From: Devosia sp.
Lineage (GTDB): Bacteria > Pseudomonadota > Alphaproteobacteria > Rhizobiales > Devosiaceae
Direction: 5' to 3'
NCBI GenBank assembly: GCA_028290245.1
Contig: JAQGKG010000164.1
Span: 1 to 46,998, forward strand
DNA: 46,998 bases
Of the stretch, positions 25,114-33,501 are shown piece after piece (positions within the stretch are counted from its first letter, which is position 1; each line of letters starts with the position of its first letter). Under the pieces are notes generated by a model, which was not told where the DNA came from, searched no databases, and was given only the letters and a program-made list of their open reading frames with translations. A program made the position numbers and the translations under genes.

Positions 25114-26040
25114 TTGCAGATCTATCTGCCGATCGCTGAAATGTCGGTGAACCTCTTTTTCCTCGTGGGGATTGGAGGGGCAGTCGGATTTTTGTCGGGT
25201 CTGTTCGGCGTCGGCGGTGGCTTCCTGTTGACGCCGCTGCTTATTTTCTCCGGAGTACCAGTGCCTGTCGCCGTGGCTTCCGTGACCGGCCAGGTGGTGG
25301 CGGCTTCGACCTCGGGTGCCCTGGCGCACTACAGGCGCGGGGCCGTCGACCTGCATCTCGCCATGTATTTGGTGCTGTCGGGCGTACTCGGGGCCTTTGG
25401 CGGTGTCGCGGTATTTGCCCTACTGCGTGATGCCGGTCAGCTCGATCTGGTGATTTCCCTCGGCTTCCTGATCCTGCTCGGTTCGGTCGGCACGCTGATG
25501 CTGGTCGAAAGCACGCGCGCTATCCTCAAGCAGCGCAAGGGTATCGTGGTGCGCGAGCGCCTGCCCAACCAGCATAACTGGATCCACGGCCTGCCGATGC
25601 GGGTGCGGTTCAAGAAATCGCGGCTTTATATCAGCGTGCTGCCGGTGCTGGTGATCGGGCTATTTATCGGCTTTGTCGGATCGCTGCTCGGCGTAGGTGG
25701 CGGCTTTATCATGGTGCCAGCGCTGGTTTATCTGCTGCGGGTGCCCGGCAATGTCGTCATCGGTACCTCGCTGGCACAGGTGGTGGCGATGATGGCCGCG
25801 ACTACTATTTTGCACGCCGTGCAGAGCCAGAGCGTCGATATCCTGTTGGCTTTCTGCCTGATGGTGGGCGGTACTGCTGGCGCTCAGTTTGGCGCGTCGG
25901 CTGGTAAATATCTGCGTGGCGAACAGTTGCGGGGCCTGCTGGCACTGCTGGTCTTGGCCGTGGCCATCCGGTTCGGCCTGTCCTTAGTCATTGCACCAAG
26001 CGACCTGTTTTCCATGGCAGTGGTGGGAGGCAGGCAATGA
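25114..26040 (+). CDS. TSUP-family (TauE/SafE-like) membrane transporter
   Basis: 308 residues from TTG 25114. The N-terminus QIYLPIAEMSVNLFFLVGIG is characteristic of this subfamily, which is why I prefer TTG to ATG 25141. About eight membrane segments in two repeats, each opening with the conserved glycine motif: GFLSGLFGVGGGFLLTPLL and GFVGSLLGVGGGFIMVPALV. TSUP proteins export or import sulfite, sulfoacetate and related organosulfur anions. The exact substrate is unknown. It overlaps the TIGR02186 gene by 4 bp, a pairing typical of Alphaproteobacteria. Confidence 0.9.
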   Translation: MQIYLPIAEMSVNLFFLVGIGGAVGFLSGLFGVGGGFLLTPLLIFSGVPVPVAVASVTGQVVAASTSGALAHYRRGAVDLHLAMYLVLSGVLGAFGGVAVFALLRDAGQLDLVISLGFLILLGSVGTLMLVESTRAILKQRKGIVVRERLPNQHNWIHGLPMRVRFKKSRLYISVLPVLVIGLFIGFVGSLLGVGGGFIMVPALVYLLRVPGNVVIGTSLAQVVAMMAATTILHAVQSQSVDILLAFCLMVGGTAGAQFGASAGKYLRGEQLRGLLALLVLAVAIRFGLSLVIAPSDLFSMAVVGGRQ

Positions 26041-26795
26041 GGCAACTTGCTCTTGCCCTGCTTTTTATGGCCAGCTTGCTGGCGCCTGCCCAGGCGGCTC
26101 GCTTGATCTCGCAGGTCTCCAACGATAGCGTCGAAATCACCTCGAGCTTTGCTGGCGAGCGGATGAATTTCTTTGGCACCATTGTACCCGATGCGGGCTC
26201 TGCCGAGGCGATCACCGGCCCGTTCCAGGTCGTGGTCGTGGTGCTCGGTCCAACCCAGAACCGCGTCGCGCGGCAGATGACCAACAATTTCGGTATCTGG
26301 AGCAACACCGGGCAGGTGGAGTTCAAGAACTTCCCGAGCTACTTCCATGTGCTGTCGAGCGGCCGGCTGAACGAGATAACCGACATCACGACGCTGACCA
26401 CCAACTTCATTCTGCCGGAGTCTCATACGCTGGTCGTCAATACCGACGACTGGTGGCGCAGCGCTGTCTATGGCCAGCAACTGGTGCGGCTGATGACCGA
26501 GCAGGGCCTGTTCGGCGTTCAGGAAAATGGCGTCAACTTCCTGTCGGATACCTTCTATTCGGCACGCCTAACCCTGCCCAGTAACGCGCCGCCGGGGCCC
26601 TATATCGCGCTGACCTATGTGTTCAAGGATGGCGCCATCATAGCTCGCCGATCTGAAGGTTTCGCGGTGCGCAAGATCGGCTTTGAGCGGTTTCTGGCGC
26701 TATCGTCCACCCAGCAACCGCTGCTTTACGGCCTGGTCTGCGTGCTTCTGGCACTCTTTACCGGCTGGTTCGGCGGCGTGCTGTTCAAGCGCTAG
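26037..26795 (+). CDS. TIGR02186 family exported protein with a C-terminal membrane anchor
   Basis: 252 residues. A signal peptide (LALALLFMASLLAPAQA), a soluble, beta-rich periplasmic domain starting LISQVSNDSVEITSSFAGE, and one C-terminal membrane helix (LLYGLVCVLLALFTGWFGGV). The family is named by sequence only (alphaproteobacterial TM protein); it almost always sits next to a TSUP transporter, so it may be an accessory or sensor subunit. The start overlaps the transporter stop (ATGA). It ends in the CTAG shared with pdeM. Confidence 0.88.
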   Translation: MRQLALALLFMASLLAPAQAARLISQVSNDSVEITSSFAGERMNFFGTIVPDAGSAEAITGPFQVVVVVLGPTQNRVARQMTNNFGIWSNTGQVEFKNFPSYFHVLSSGRLNEITDITTLTTNFILPESHTLVVNTDDWWRSAVYGQQLVRLMTEQGLFGVQENGVNFLSDTFYSARLTLPSNAPPGPYIALTYVFKDGAIIARRSEGFAVRKIGFERFLALSSTQQPLLYGLVCVLLALFTGWFGGVLFKR

Positions 26796-27499
26796 CCCCG
26801 TACCAAACGCTTGGGGCTAACCGGATAAGTACGTTCCTTGCCCAGCATCGTCACTTCCAGTGCCGGCCAGTGGAACAGGCCGACGAAGGCCGGCGACATG
26901 ATGTTGATCGAGCCGGTCGAGGCGCCATAGGCTGGCAAGATCAACAGCCGGTTGTCATGCACGAAACATGGGCGCCGGGTGGAACGCCCGTCGATGTGGA
27001 TATGGGCCGCTGGGTGCAAATGGCCCGCCATCAAGCCGATTGTGCCGCGTTTGGGCTCGTGCGTCAGCATCATTCCGTCGATCATAAGTTCCGGCAGGCA
27101 GGTGCCGCCGATGGCGTGGGGGGCGGGATCGTGATTGCCGGAAAGCCAGATGCAATCGACCAGATCGGTTAGCGTATCGAGCCGCATACGGTCCGAATTG
27201 GTTAGCAGACTGCTAGCATCGGCGCGGTGAAAACTGTCACCGAGTGACACCATGCGCTTCGCCCCGGTGCGGCGCAGGTCAGCCTCGAGCCGCGCCAGGG
27301 TCAAACCGGTATCGTATGGCGGCAGCATCTGACCGCGCCGCGCAAAGCTCGCCATCTTTTCGAAATGCAGGTCGGCGACCAGCAACGTCTGCTGGGCGTG
27401 CCAATAGAGGCCTCCCGAGGGCAGGGGTTCGAAATTGTTTCCAGCAAAGCGCAGGATCGGCGTCTCCGTGATCTCGGCTTTATATAGGGTCTGACCCAA
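26792..27499 (-). CDS. pdeM: Ligase-associated DNA damage response endonuclease PdeM
   Basis: A 235-residue calcineurin-type metallophosphoesterase. Metal ligands are all visible: D43-x-H45 (VADLHFEK), D88 (LGDSFH), N122-H123-D124 (SGNHDP), H147 (LTHEPK) and H160-x-H162 (AGHLHP). In many bacteria this nuclease is encoded with an Lhr-like DEXH helicase, an exonuclease and an ATP-dependent ligase in a repair set. Here it overlaps the helicase gene by 20 bp; the ligase and exonuclease genes are not in the window. Confidence 0.93.
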   Translation of the reverse strand: MGQTLYKAEITETPILRFAGNNFEPLPSGGLYWHAQQTLLVADLHFEKMASFARRGQMLPPYDTGLTLARLEADLRRTGAKRMVSLGDSFHRADASSLLTNSDRMRLDTLTDLVDCIWLSGNHDPAPHAIGGTCLPELMIDGMMLTHEPKRGTIGLMAGHLHPAAHIHIDGRSTRRPCFVHDNRLLILPAYGASTGSINIMSPAFVGLFHWPALEVTMLGKERTYPVSPKRLVRG

Positions 27500-29981
27500 G
27501 AGCTTCCCGCATCAATTCATCGGCAGCGTCCGACATAGCTGATTCGCGGCCTTCGCCATAAATCGGCTCGCGACCGATATCGAGCAGGATGGGCACGGCG
27601 AGGGGCGACACGCGTTGCAGCGGCTTGTGCACGATATGGCTGCGGATGCGGCGCAGCATATCGCCCAGCCGTTCGATGTCGAGCAGCCCGCGGGCCGCAT
27701 CGCGGCGTGTGGCCTGGATCAGGATGTGGTCGGGCTCGTGTTGGTACAGCACGTCATAGATCAGGTCTGACGACATGGTGATCTGCCGCCCGGTCTTTTC
27801 CTTGCCCGGATGGCGCCGCTCGATCAGGCCGGAAATGATGGCGCAGTTGCGGAAGGTTCGCTTCATCAGGGCGGACTCATCGAGCCAGTCTTCAAGGTCA
27901 TCGCCCAGCATGTCTTCGGAAAACAGCTCGTCCAGCGACAGCCGGTCGGTGCGGATCAACCCCGAGAGATCGCCCAGCCCCCAGATGCCAAGCGCATATT
28001 CCGACGCCACGAAACCAAGCGGCCGCGCGCGGGATCGTTCCAGCCGGCGGGTCAGCAGCATACCCAGCGTCTGATGAGCCAACCGGCCTTCGAACGGGTA
28101 GCACACCATGTAATTCAGCGTGCCGCGTGGGAAGGTCTCGACTAAGAGACTATCGCGCTTGGGCAGCACCGAGACGTCGCGCTGCAGCCGCAGCCAGTCG
28201 CTGACCTGATCGGGCAACTTGCCCCAATCGTCCGGGCTGTCGAGGATCAGCCGGACGCGGTCGGCGAGATAAGTCGAGAGCGGAAACCGGCCGCCCATGT
28301 AGCTCGGAATTTTTGGATCGGCCGACTGCGCCCGCGACACATAGGCCTCATTGTCCTTGAGGCCCTCGAACGCGACTATTTCGCCACCGAATACGAAAGT
28401 GTCGCCGACCAGCAGCGTGCCGAAGAAATACTCCTCCATTTCGCCCAGCACGCGCCCGCCAGCACCCACCGGGCTCTGCATGCCCTTCTTGAGACCGCGC
28501 GTCCGGATCAGTCGGACCCGCACCATCGGCTCTTCGATGATGGTGCCGATATTGAGCCGGTATTGCTGCGCCACCTGCGGATTGGCGACTCGCCATAGCC
28601 CCTCATCGGTAAGCTTCAGCCGCGCATAGCGTTCATAGGCCTGCAGCGCATATCCACCAGTGGCGACCAATTCCACGACCCGGTCGAACTGCTGGCGCCG
28701 CAGGTCACGATAGGGCCATGCGCGGCGCACTTCGTCGAATAGCTCATCGGCATTGAAGGGCGCGGCACAAGCCATGCCGAGCACATGCTGCGCGAGCACG
28801 TCGTAGCCGCCATTGACCGGGTCTTCGCTGTCCTGGTGGTTTTCGGCCACGGCTTCCAGTGCTGCCTCGCATTCGAGCACCTCGAAGCGGTTGGACGGCA
28901 CCAGCATCGCCTTGGACGGCTCGTCGAGCCGGTGATTGGCGCGGCCGATACGCTGCAGCATGCGCGAGGAGCCCTTGGGCGCCCCGACTTGCACCACCAG
29001 ATCGACATCGCCCCAGTCGATGCCGAGGTCTAGCGTCGATGTACAGACCACGGCCTTGAGCTGGCCCGACACCATCGCGTTCTCGACCCTGCGCCGCTGC
29101 TCCACCGACAGCGAGCCATGGTGCAAAGCGATTGGCAGCATGTCGTCATTGAGTGCCCACAGGCCCTGAAAGAGCATTTCGGCCTGGGAGCGCGTGTTGA
29201 CGAACAGCAGCGTCGTCTTGTGCTGCTTGATCACCTCGTAGAGGTCCGCATGGGCATAGTTGGCCGAATGCCCAGCCCACGGCAGTCGCTGTTCGGTTTC
29301 AAGGATTTCCAGCACCGGCGGCGCGCCGCCAGATGTCGTCAGCAGGCGCGTTTCGCGTTCGGGCACTGGCTGGGCGATCCAGTCGCGCAATAGGTCCGGT
29401 CGGGCAACGGTCGCGCTCAGCGCCGTGATCTGCAGGTTCGGCGCCAGCTTGGCGATCCGGGCCAGCGCCAGCGATAGCAGTTCCCCGCGCTTGGAAGTCA
29501 CCAGCGCATGCAGCTCGTCGAGCACGATACGGCGCAGTGATCCGAACAGCAATTCCGCCTGCGGATGGCTGATCAACAGGCTCAACTGTTCCGGCGTCGT
29601 CAGCAGGATATGCGGCGGTTTCACCCGCTGCCGGGCGCGTTTGCTCGACGGGGTATCGCCGGTCCGCGTCTCGGCCGTGATTTTGAGACCCATTTCGAGG
29701 ATCGGCGCATTGAGATTGCGCTGCACGTCGACGGCGAGGGCCTTGAGCGGGGAGATGTAGAGAGTGTGGAGGCCCTCGAACTTGCCGTCTGCGAGGTCGA
29801 CTAGTGTCGGCAGGAAGCCGGCCAGCGTCTTGCCGGCGCCGGTTGGAGCGATCAGCAGAGCCGAGGCGCCGGCTTGCCAGCTGTCCAGCACGTCGAGCTG
29901 GTGCTGGCGCGGTGCCCAGCCTTTGCGGGCAAACCAGTCGGTGATGATGGGGGGGAGGGCGGTCACGCTCGAAACTGGCAA
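27480..29981 (-). CDS. Ligase-associated DEXH-box DNA helicase (Lhr-like)
   Basis: 833 residues from TTG 29981, chosen because AGAAGG lies six nt upstream and the product starts just before the family's LPPIITDWFARKGW; GTG 30032 would add 17 residues. Motifs: Walker A APTGAGKTLAG, DEXH box LDELHALV, motif III ALSATV, and helicase C motifs (STLDLGIDWGDVD, LQRIGRANHR). The C-terminal half has the winged-helix and Lhr-specific region. It unwinds DNA in the repair set that includes PdeM, directly downstream and co-oriented. Confidence 0.92.
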   Translation of the reverse strand: MPVSSVTALPPIITDWFARKGWAPRQHQLDVLDSWQAGASALLIAPTGAGKTLAGFLPTLVDLADGKFEGLHTLYISPLKALAVDVQRNLNAPILEMGLKITAETRTGDTPSSKRARQRVKPPHILLTTPEQLSLLISHPQAELLFGSLRRIVLDELHALVTSKRGELLSLALARIAKLAPNLQITALSATVARPDLLRDWIAQPVPERETRLLTTSGGAPPVLEILETEQRLPWAGHSANYAHADLYEVIKQHKTTLLFVNTRSQAEMLFQGLWALNDDMLPIALHHGSLSVEQRRRVENAMVSGQLKAVVCTSTLDLGIDWGDVDLVVQVGAPKGSSRMLQRIGRANHRLDEPSKAMLVPSNRFEVLECEAALEAVAENHQDSEDPVNGGYDVLAQHVLGMACAAPFNADELFDEVRRAWPYRDLRRQQFDRVVELVATGGYALQAYERYARLKLTDEGLWRVANPQVAQQYRLNIGTIIEEPMVRVRLIRTRGLKKGMQSPVGAGGRVLGEMEEYFFGTLLVGDTFVFGGEIVAFEGLKDNEAYVSRAQSADPKIPSYMGGRFPLSTYLADRVRLILDSPDDWGKLPDQVSDWLRLQRDVSVLPKRDSLLVETFPRGTLNYMVCYPFEGRLAHQTLGMLLTRRLERSRARPLGFVASEYALGIWGLGDLSGLIRTDRLSLDELFSEDMLGDDLEDWLDESALMKRTFRNCAIISGLIERRHPGKEKTGRQITMSSDLIYDVLYQHEPDHILIQATRRDAARGLLDIERLGDMLRRIRSHIVHKPLQRVSPLAVPILLDIGREPIYGEGRESAMSDAADELMREALGSDPI

Positions 29982-30054
29982 CTCACACCTTCTGCAAATC
30001 ATAAAACAGCCTATATGATCACCCAACGTCACGACAGGGCGGCGGAGGACACCG

Positions 30055-30354
30055 ATGAGCGATCAATATCCTAGCGACACCACGCCGCGCCGCCGTAGCG
30101 GCATCGAGCGGTTTTTTGGCGGCAGCCCCGGCGGCGTTATCGTCCGCCTGCTGTTGCTGTCGCTGGTGGTCGGCTTCCTGATGAGCGTCTTTGGCATCTA
30201 TCCGCAGGACGTGGTCGATGGCGCCATCAACCTGTTCCGCGACGCAATGCGCGACGGCTTTGGGGTGTTCCGCAATATCGGCGCCTATATCCTGAGTGGC
30301 GCGGTGCTGGTGGTGCCGATCTGGTTCCTGATCCGGCTCGCCAAGGCACGCTGA
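30055..30354 (+). CDS. Small membrane protein (DUF6460-like)
   Basis: 99 residues with a basic N-terminus (TPRRRSGIERFFGG) and two membrane helices, about 29-49 (IVRLLLLSLVVGFLMSVFGI) and 77-97 (YILSGAVLVVPIWFLIRLA). The loop between is amphipathic. This resembles a conserved Hyphomicrobiales family of unknown function. A strong GGCGGAGGA site precedes ATG 30055. Its stop overlaps the next gene's start (TGATG), so the two form an operon divergent from the helicase. Confidence 0.8.
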   Translation: MSDQYPSDTTPRRRSGIERFFGGSPGGVIVRLLLLSLVVGFLMSVFGIYPQDVVDGAINLFRDAMRDGFGVFRNIGAYILSGAVLVVPIWFLIRLAKAR

Positions 30355-31028
30355 TGGCTCCTCAGCATTTGCATCTATCGCCTCAACAGGCCCTGTCGCG
30401 GCTGGTGCCGCATATTCTCGATCTGGCCAGCAAGGCGCATGGCGAGCGCATCGCCATCGGCCTTGCCGGTGGCCCTGGCACGGGCAAATCCACCCTTGCC
30501 GCCGAACTGGTGACGACGCTGGACACCACCCATCCCGGCATCGCAGCGCTGGTGCCGATGGATGGTTTCCACATGAAGCACGCTAAGATCGAGGCCATGG
30601 GGCAGGTCGATTACAAAGGCGCGCCGCATACGTTCGAGGGCGCCGATTTCGTCAGCTTCCTGCACCATCTCAAGCATGCCACCGGCCCGGTTAGCGGCCC
30701 CGGCTATTCGCGCAAGATCGAGGACACGGTGGAAGATGCTTTCACCGTGCAGCCCGAGGCGCGCATCCTGATCGTCGAAGGCAATTACCTGCTGCTGACT
30801 GAGGGCCCATGGGCCGGGGTGAAGCCGCTGCTGGATTATAGCGTGTTCATCGACGTGCCACGTGACGTGGTACAAGCCAGGCTGATGAAGCGGCATGGCG
30901 AGGAAGGGCTGTTCACCGAAGAGCGAAACCGGGCGCATATCGAGCGCAATGATTTGCCGAATTATGATTTGGTTTGTTTGTCGCAGGACCGGGCGGATGT
31001 AGTGATTTCGATGGATATGGCGCGGTAG
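30354..31028 (+). CDS. P-loop nucleoside/sugar kinase-like protein (FrcK/uridine-kinase type)
   Basis: 224 residues. Walker A GGPGTGKS at 39-46, then PMDGFHMKHAKIEAMG with the family's DGFH substrate motif, GADFVSFLHHL, and VEGNYLLLTEGPW, ending in a lid with HGEEGLFTEER. This pattern belongs to the PRK/uridine-kinase-like group that includes FrcK from rhizobial fructose loci. The substrate is not known; no sugar transporter lies nearby. It is coupled to the small membrane protein (1-bp overlap). Confidence 0.85.
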   Translation: MAPQHLHLSPQQALSRLVPHILDLASKAHGERIAIGLAGGPGTGKSTLAAELVTTLDTTHPGIAALVPMDGFHMKHAKIEAMGQVDYKGAPHTFEGADFVSFLHHLKHATGPVSGPGYSRKIEDTVEDAFTVQPEARILIVEGNYLLLTEGPWAGVKPLLDYSVFIDVPRDVVQARLMKRHGEEGLFTEERNRAHIERNDLPNYDLVCLSQDRADVVISMDMAR

Positions 31029-31041
31029 GGCGGCGGCTATC

Positions 31042-32745
31042 CTAGCCCGCCCGCTTCGCCGGGCTGCGGCTCTGATTGGCCAGTCCACTGATCGCAGCAC
31101 GCAGCGCCGCTGGTTTCACGGGCTTGGTCACCACGGCTATTCCGCGTTCCTCGGCCAGCGCTCGTACGGCTGGGCTACGGTCGGCGGTGACCAGCGCTGC
31201 CGGTAGGTGGCCGCCCAGATTGTGCCGCAGCCATTCGATGGCATCGAGGCCTGAGGTTTGGTCGAGGTGATAATCCATCAGCACCAGGTCGGGGTACCAG
31301 CCTTCCAGCAGCCGTTCCCGGTCGATCTGTTTGAGCGACAGCGCGCTGCGCACATCGCAACCCCAATGGTGCAACAGGCCCTCCATGGCTTCGATGATCG
31401 TGGCTTCATTGTCGACGCAGAGGATTTTCAGCCCCTGCATGCCAAAGGTGATTTCCGGCGGAGCCGGGTCGGTCTCCGCTGAGGCGCGAATGCCTCGTGT
31501 CGCTGGCAGGAACAGCGAAAATCGCGAGCCGCGTCCTTCGTGACTGTCCAGTTCCAGCGTTAGGCCAAGGCCCGTCACCAGCCGCTGCACGATGGACAGC
31601 CCCAGTCCCAGCCCCTGCGCCATGCGCGCGCCGCGCTCCAGCCGGGAAAACTCGGCGAACAGCAGGCGGTGCTGGTCCTTGTTGAAGCCGATACCGGTGT
31701 CGATCACATCGAGCCGCATGCGGTTGCCGCGCTTGCGCAGGCCGACCAGCACCTTGCCGCCCGGCGTGGTGTATTTGATGGCGTTTGAGACGAGGTTTTG
31801 CACGATGCGGCCGACCAGAGCCCGGTCCACCATCACCGTGGCATCGGTGGCGACAATGCGCAGCGAGATATTGCGTTCGCGCGCCATCGGGCCGAACTCC
31901 ACCTCGATCTTCTTGAGGATATCCCGTCCCGCGACTGGCCCAGGGATCGGCTTCAGCGCACCGCTGTCGATGCGGGAAATATCCAGCAGCGCGCCCATGA
32001 TGTCTTCGACGGCGGTCAGCGAGGCTTCGATCGAATTCGCCAGATCGGCCAGCCCGGTGGATTTCGCGCGTTCGATCAGCGTTGATGTATAGAGTCGCGC
32101 CGCATTGAGCGGCTGCAGCAGGTCGTGGCTGGCGGCGGCGAGAAACCGCGTCTTGTCGTGATTGGCGGCGTCGGCCTTGGCGCGGGCGCTTTCCAACTCG
32201 GCATTGACCCGGGTCAATGCGGCCGTGCGCTCTTGCACCCGTTCTTCCAGCGACTGGTTGACGCCCTCCAAGGCTTTTTCGGCTCGCACCCGGGCTGTCA
32301 CGTCCGAGAAGCTGATCACCAGCCCACCGTCCGGTAGCCGGCTCGAATGAAACTCCAGCGTCTGGCCTGCATTGCCGAGTCGCTGGGTGACGGTGGTGGG
32401 CGCGGCCGTCAGAATATTGATGCGCTCGATGGCCAGCCGGGCTGCGTCGCCTGGACCAAAATCGCCGCGATCGCCGAGGAACAGCGCGATATCGAACAGC
32501 GGCGTGCCGCGCTTGATCAACTCCTCAGGCAGCGCCAACATCAAGTTGTAGCGACTGTTGGACGTGACGAGGCGCAGCCCGGCATCGAACACCGCAATGC
32601 CCTGGGGAATGTGGTCGACGGCCTGCCATAGGCTGGCGGCGGCATCGGGTGTTGGCGCGGGCATTTCAGGCATTCCTCGGCTCTGGGGAGGCGTCGGGAC
32701 TATCGGCCGCATGACAAAGCTGCGCAAGACCGACTCTCGACCCAT
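31042..32745 (-). CDS. Soluble PAS hybrid histidine kinase/response regulator (NahK/ErcS type)
   Basis: 567 residues from ATG 32745, with GAAAGG eight nt upstream. Order: a PAS domain at about 38-155 (HIPQGIAVFDAGLRLVTSN), a coiled coil to about 200, HisKA with H207 (AAASHDLLQPLNAARLY), HATPase with N box NLVSNAIKYT, G1 DTGIGF and G2 GLGLGL, then a receiver with D491 (LVLMDYHLD) and K541 (VVTKPVK). No membrane segment, so it senses a cytoplasmic signal. The architecture matches the NahK/ErcS group of alphaproteobacterial kinases, whose outputs act on partner response regulators. The orphan regulators at 20515 and 33502 are possible partners, but nothing proves it. Confidence 0.9.
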   Translation of the reverse strand: MGRESVLRSFVMRPIVPTPPQSRGMPEMPAPTPDAAASLWQAVDHIPQGIAVFDAGLRLVTSNSRYNLMLALPEELIKRGTPLFDIALFLGDRGDFGPGDAARLAIERINILTAAPTTVTQRLGNAGQTLEFHSSRLPDGGLVISFSDVTARVRAEKALEGVNQSLEERVQERTAALTRVNAELESARAKADAANHDKTRFLAAASHDLLQPLNAARLYTSTLIERAKSTGLADLANSIEASLTAVEDIMGALLDISRIDSGALKPIPGPVAGRDILKKIEVEFGPMARERNISLRIVATDATVMVDRALVGRIVQNLVSNAIKYTTPGGKVLVGLRKRGNRMRLDVIDTGIGFNKDQHRLLFAEFSRLERGARMAQGLGLGLSIVQRLVTGLGLTLELDSHEGRGSRFSLFLPATRGIRASAETDPAPPEITFGMQGLKILCVDNEATIIEAMEGLLHHWGCDVRSALSLKQIDRERLLEGWYPDLVLMDYHLDQTSGLDAIEWLRHNLGGHLPAALVTADRSPAVRALAEERGIAVVTKPVKPAALRAAISGLANQSRSPAKRAG

Positions 32746-32836
32746 TGCAATTGCCTTTCGGGTCAGGCTTCCTTTGTCCCCCGCAGGTCGCGCGGCCACC
32801 CGGGGAAGGGGTGGATATCAGATAGAGGGCTAGTCT

Positions 32837-33289
32837 ATGTTCAAGGAATTCCGAGATTTTGCCATCAAGGGCAACATGATCGATCTGGCCATCGGCGTCA
32901 TCATCGGTGCCGCTTTTGGCGCCATCGTGTCATCCATCGTCGATGACATCTTCATGCCTTTGATAGGCCTGATCATTGGCGGCATCGATTTTTCCAACCT
33001 GTTCGTCGTGCTCTCCAATCCTGACAACGTCGCCGTTCCTTCGATTCCCGTCGCCAAGGCTGCCGGCGTGGCCACGCTCAACATTGGGCTGTTCATCAAC
33101 GCCATCGTCAAGTTCGCCATCATCGCCTTCGTGCTGTTCCTCGTGGTCAAAGGCATCAATCGCCTGAAGCGCCAGGCAGCGGCCGAGCCGGTCGCAACCA
33201 CGCCAGCGCCGAGCAGGGAAGAAGTATTGCTCACCGAAATCCGCGACGCACTACGCGCAAGTCCCCCGTACAAATATCCTAACACGTAG
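32837..33289 (+). CDS. mscL: Large-conductance mechanosensitive channel
   Basis: 150 residues, the usual length. The N-terminus MFKEFRDFAIKGNMIDLAIG and first membrane helix GVIIGAAFGAIVSSIVDDI are diagnostic, followed by the periplasmic loop, TM2 (FINAIVKFAIIAFVLFLVV) and the cytoplasmic helix with EEVLLTEIRDAL. It opens under membrane tension to release solutes in hypo-osmotic shock. AGAGGG precedes ATG 32837. The last codons and the stop lie inside the left arm of an inverted repeat that continues into the downstream regulatory region. Confidence 0.96.
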   Translation: MFKEFRDFAIKGNMIDLAIGVIIGAAFGAIVSSIVDDIFMPLIGLIIGGIDFSNLFVVLSNPDNVAVPSIPVAKAAGVATLNIGLFINAIVKFAIIAFVLFLVVKGINRLKRQAAAEPVATTPAPSREEVLLTEIRDALRASPPYKYPNT

Positions 33290-33389
33290 GATCAAAATCC
33301 GTTGACACTTGCGCGATAGGTAACTACTCCTATTGCGTAGGTGGTTCATCCTACGTGTTTCCCGTATCGGACGGCAAGAACACTTAGTG
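33281..33389 (+). promoter_or_regulatory. Palindrome-rich regulatory region before the FixJ-like gene
   Basis: A perfect 12-bp inverted repeat, AACACGTAGGAT (33281-33292) and ATCCTACGTGTT (33348-33359), flanks a consensus -35 TTGACA (33302-33307). Inside lie ATAGG/CCTAT (33316-33320, 33329-33333) and CCTA-TTGCG-TAGG (33329-33341). CGTAGG thus occurs twice direct and once inverted. CACT-T-AGTG follows at 33381-33389. I see no clean -10. Probably operators for a dimeric regulator, perhaps the FixJ-like product itself. Confidence 0.5.
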
Positions 33390-33501
33390 CAGACTACCTC
33401 GCGACAATACCTGAGTCTTTGCGGCAGCAATTGCATCGCAAGTATCCCGGTCTTCGCGTGCGTAGTTTGACTTGAGCCACTTGCCGAGGGGACGGGGCAA
33501 A

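Noticed and set aside
32796..32814. CCACCC/GGGTGG inverted repeat before mscL
   Set aside because: Short, without T-tract or conserved context; may simply reflect GC-rich sequence near the kinase start.
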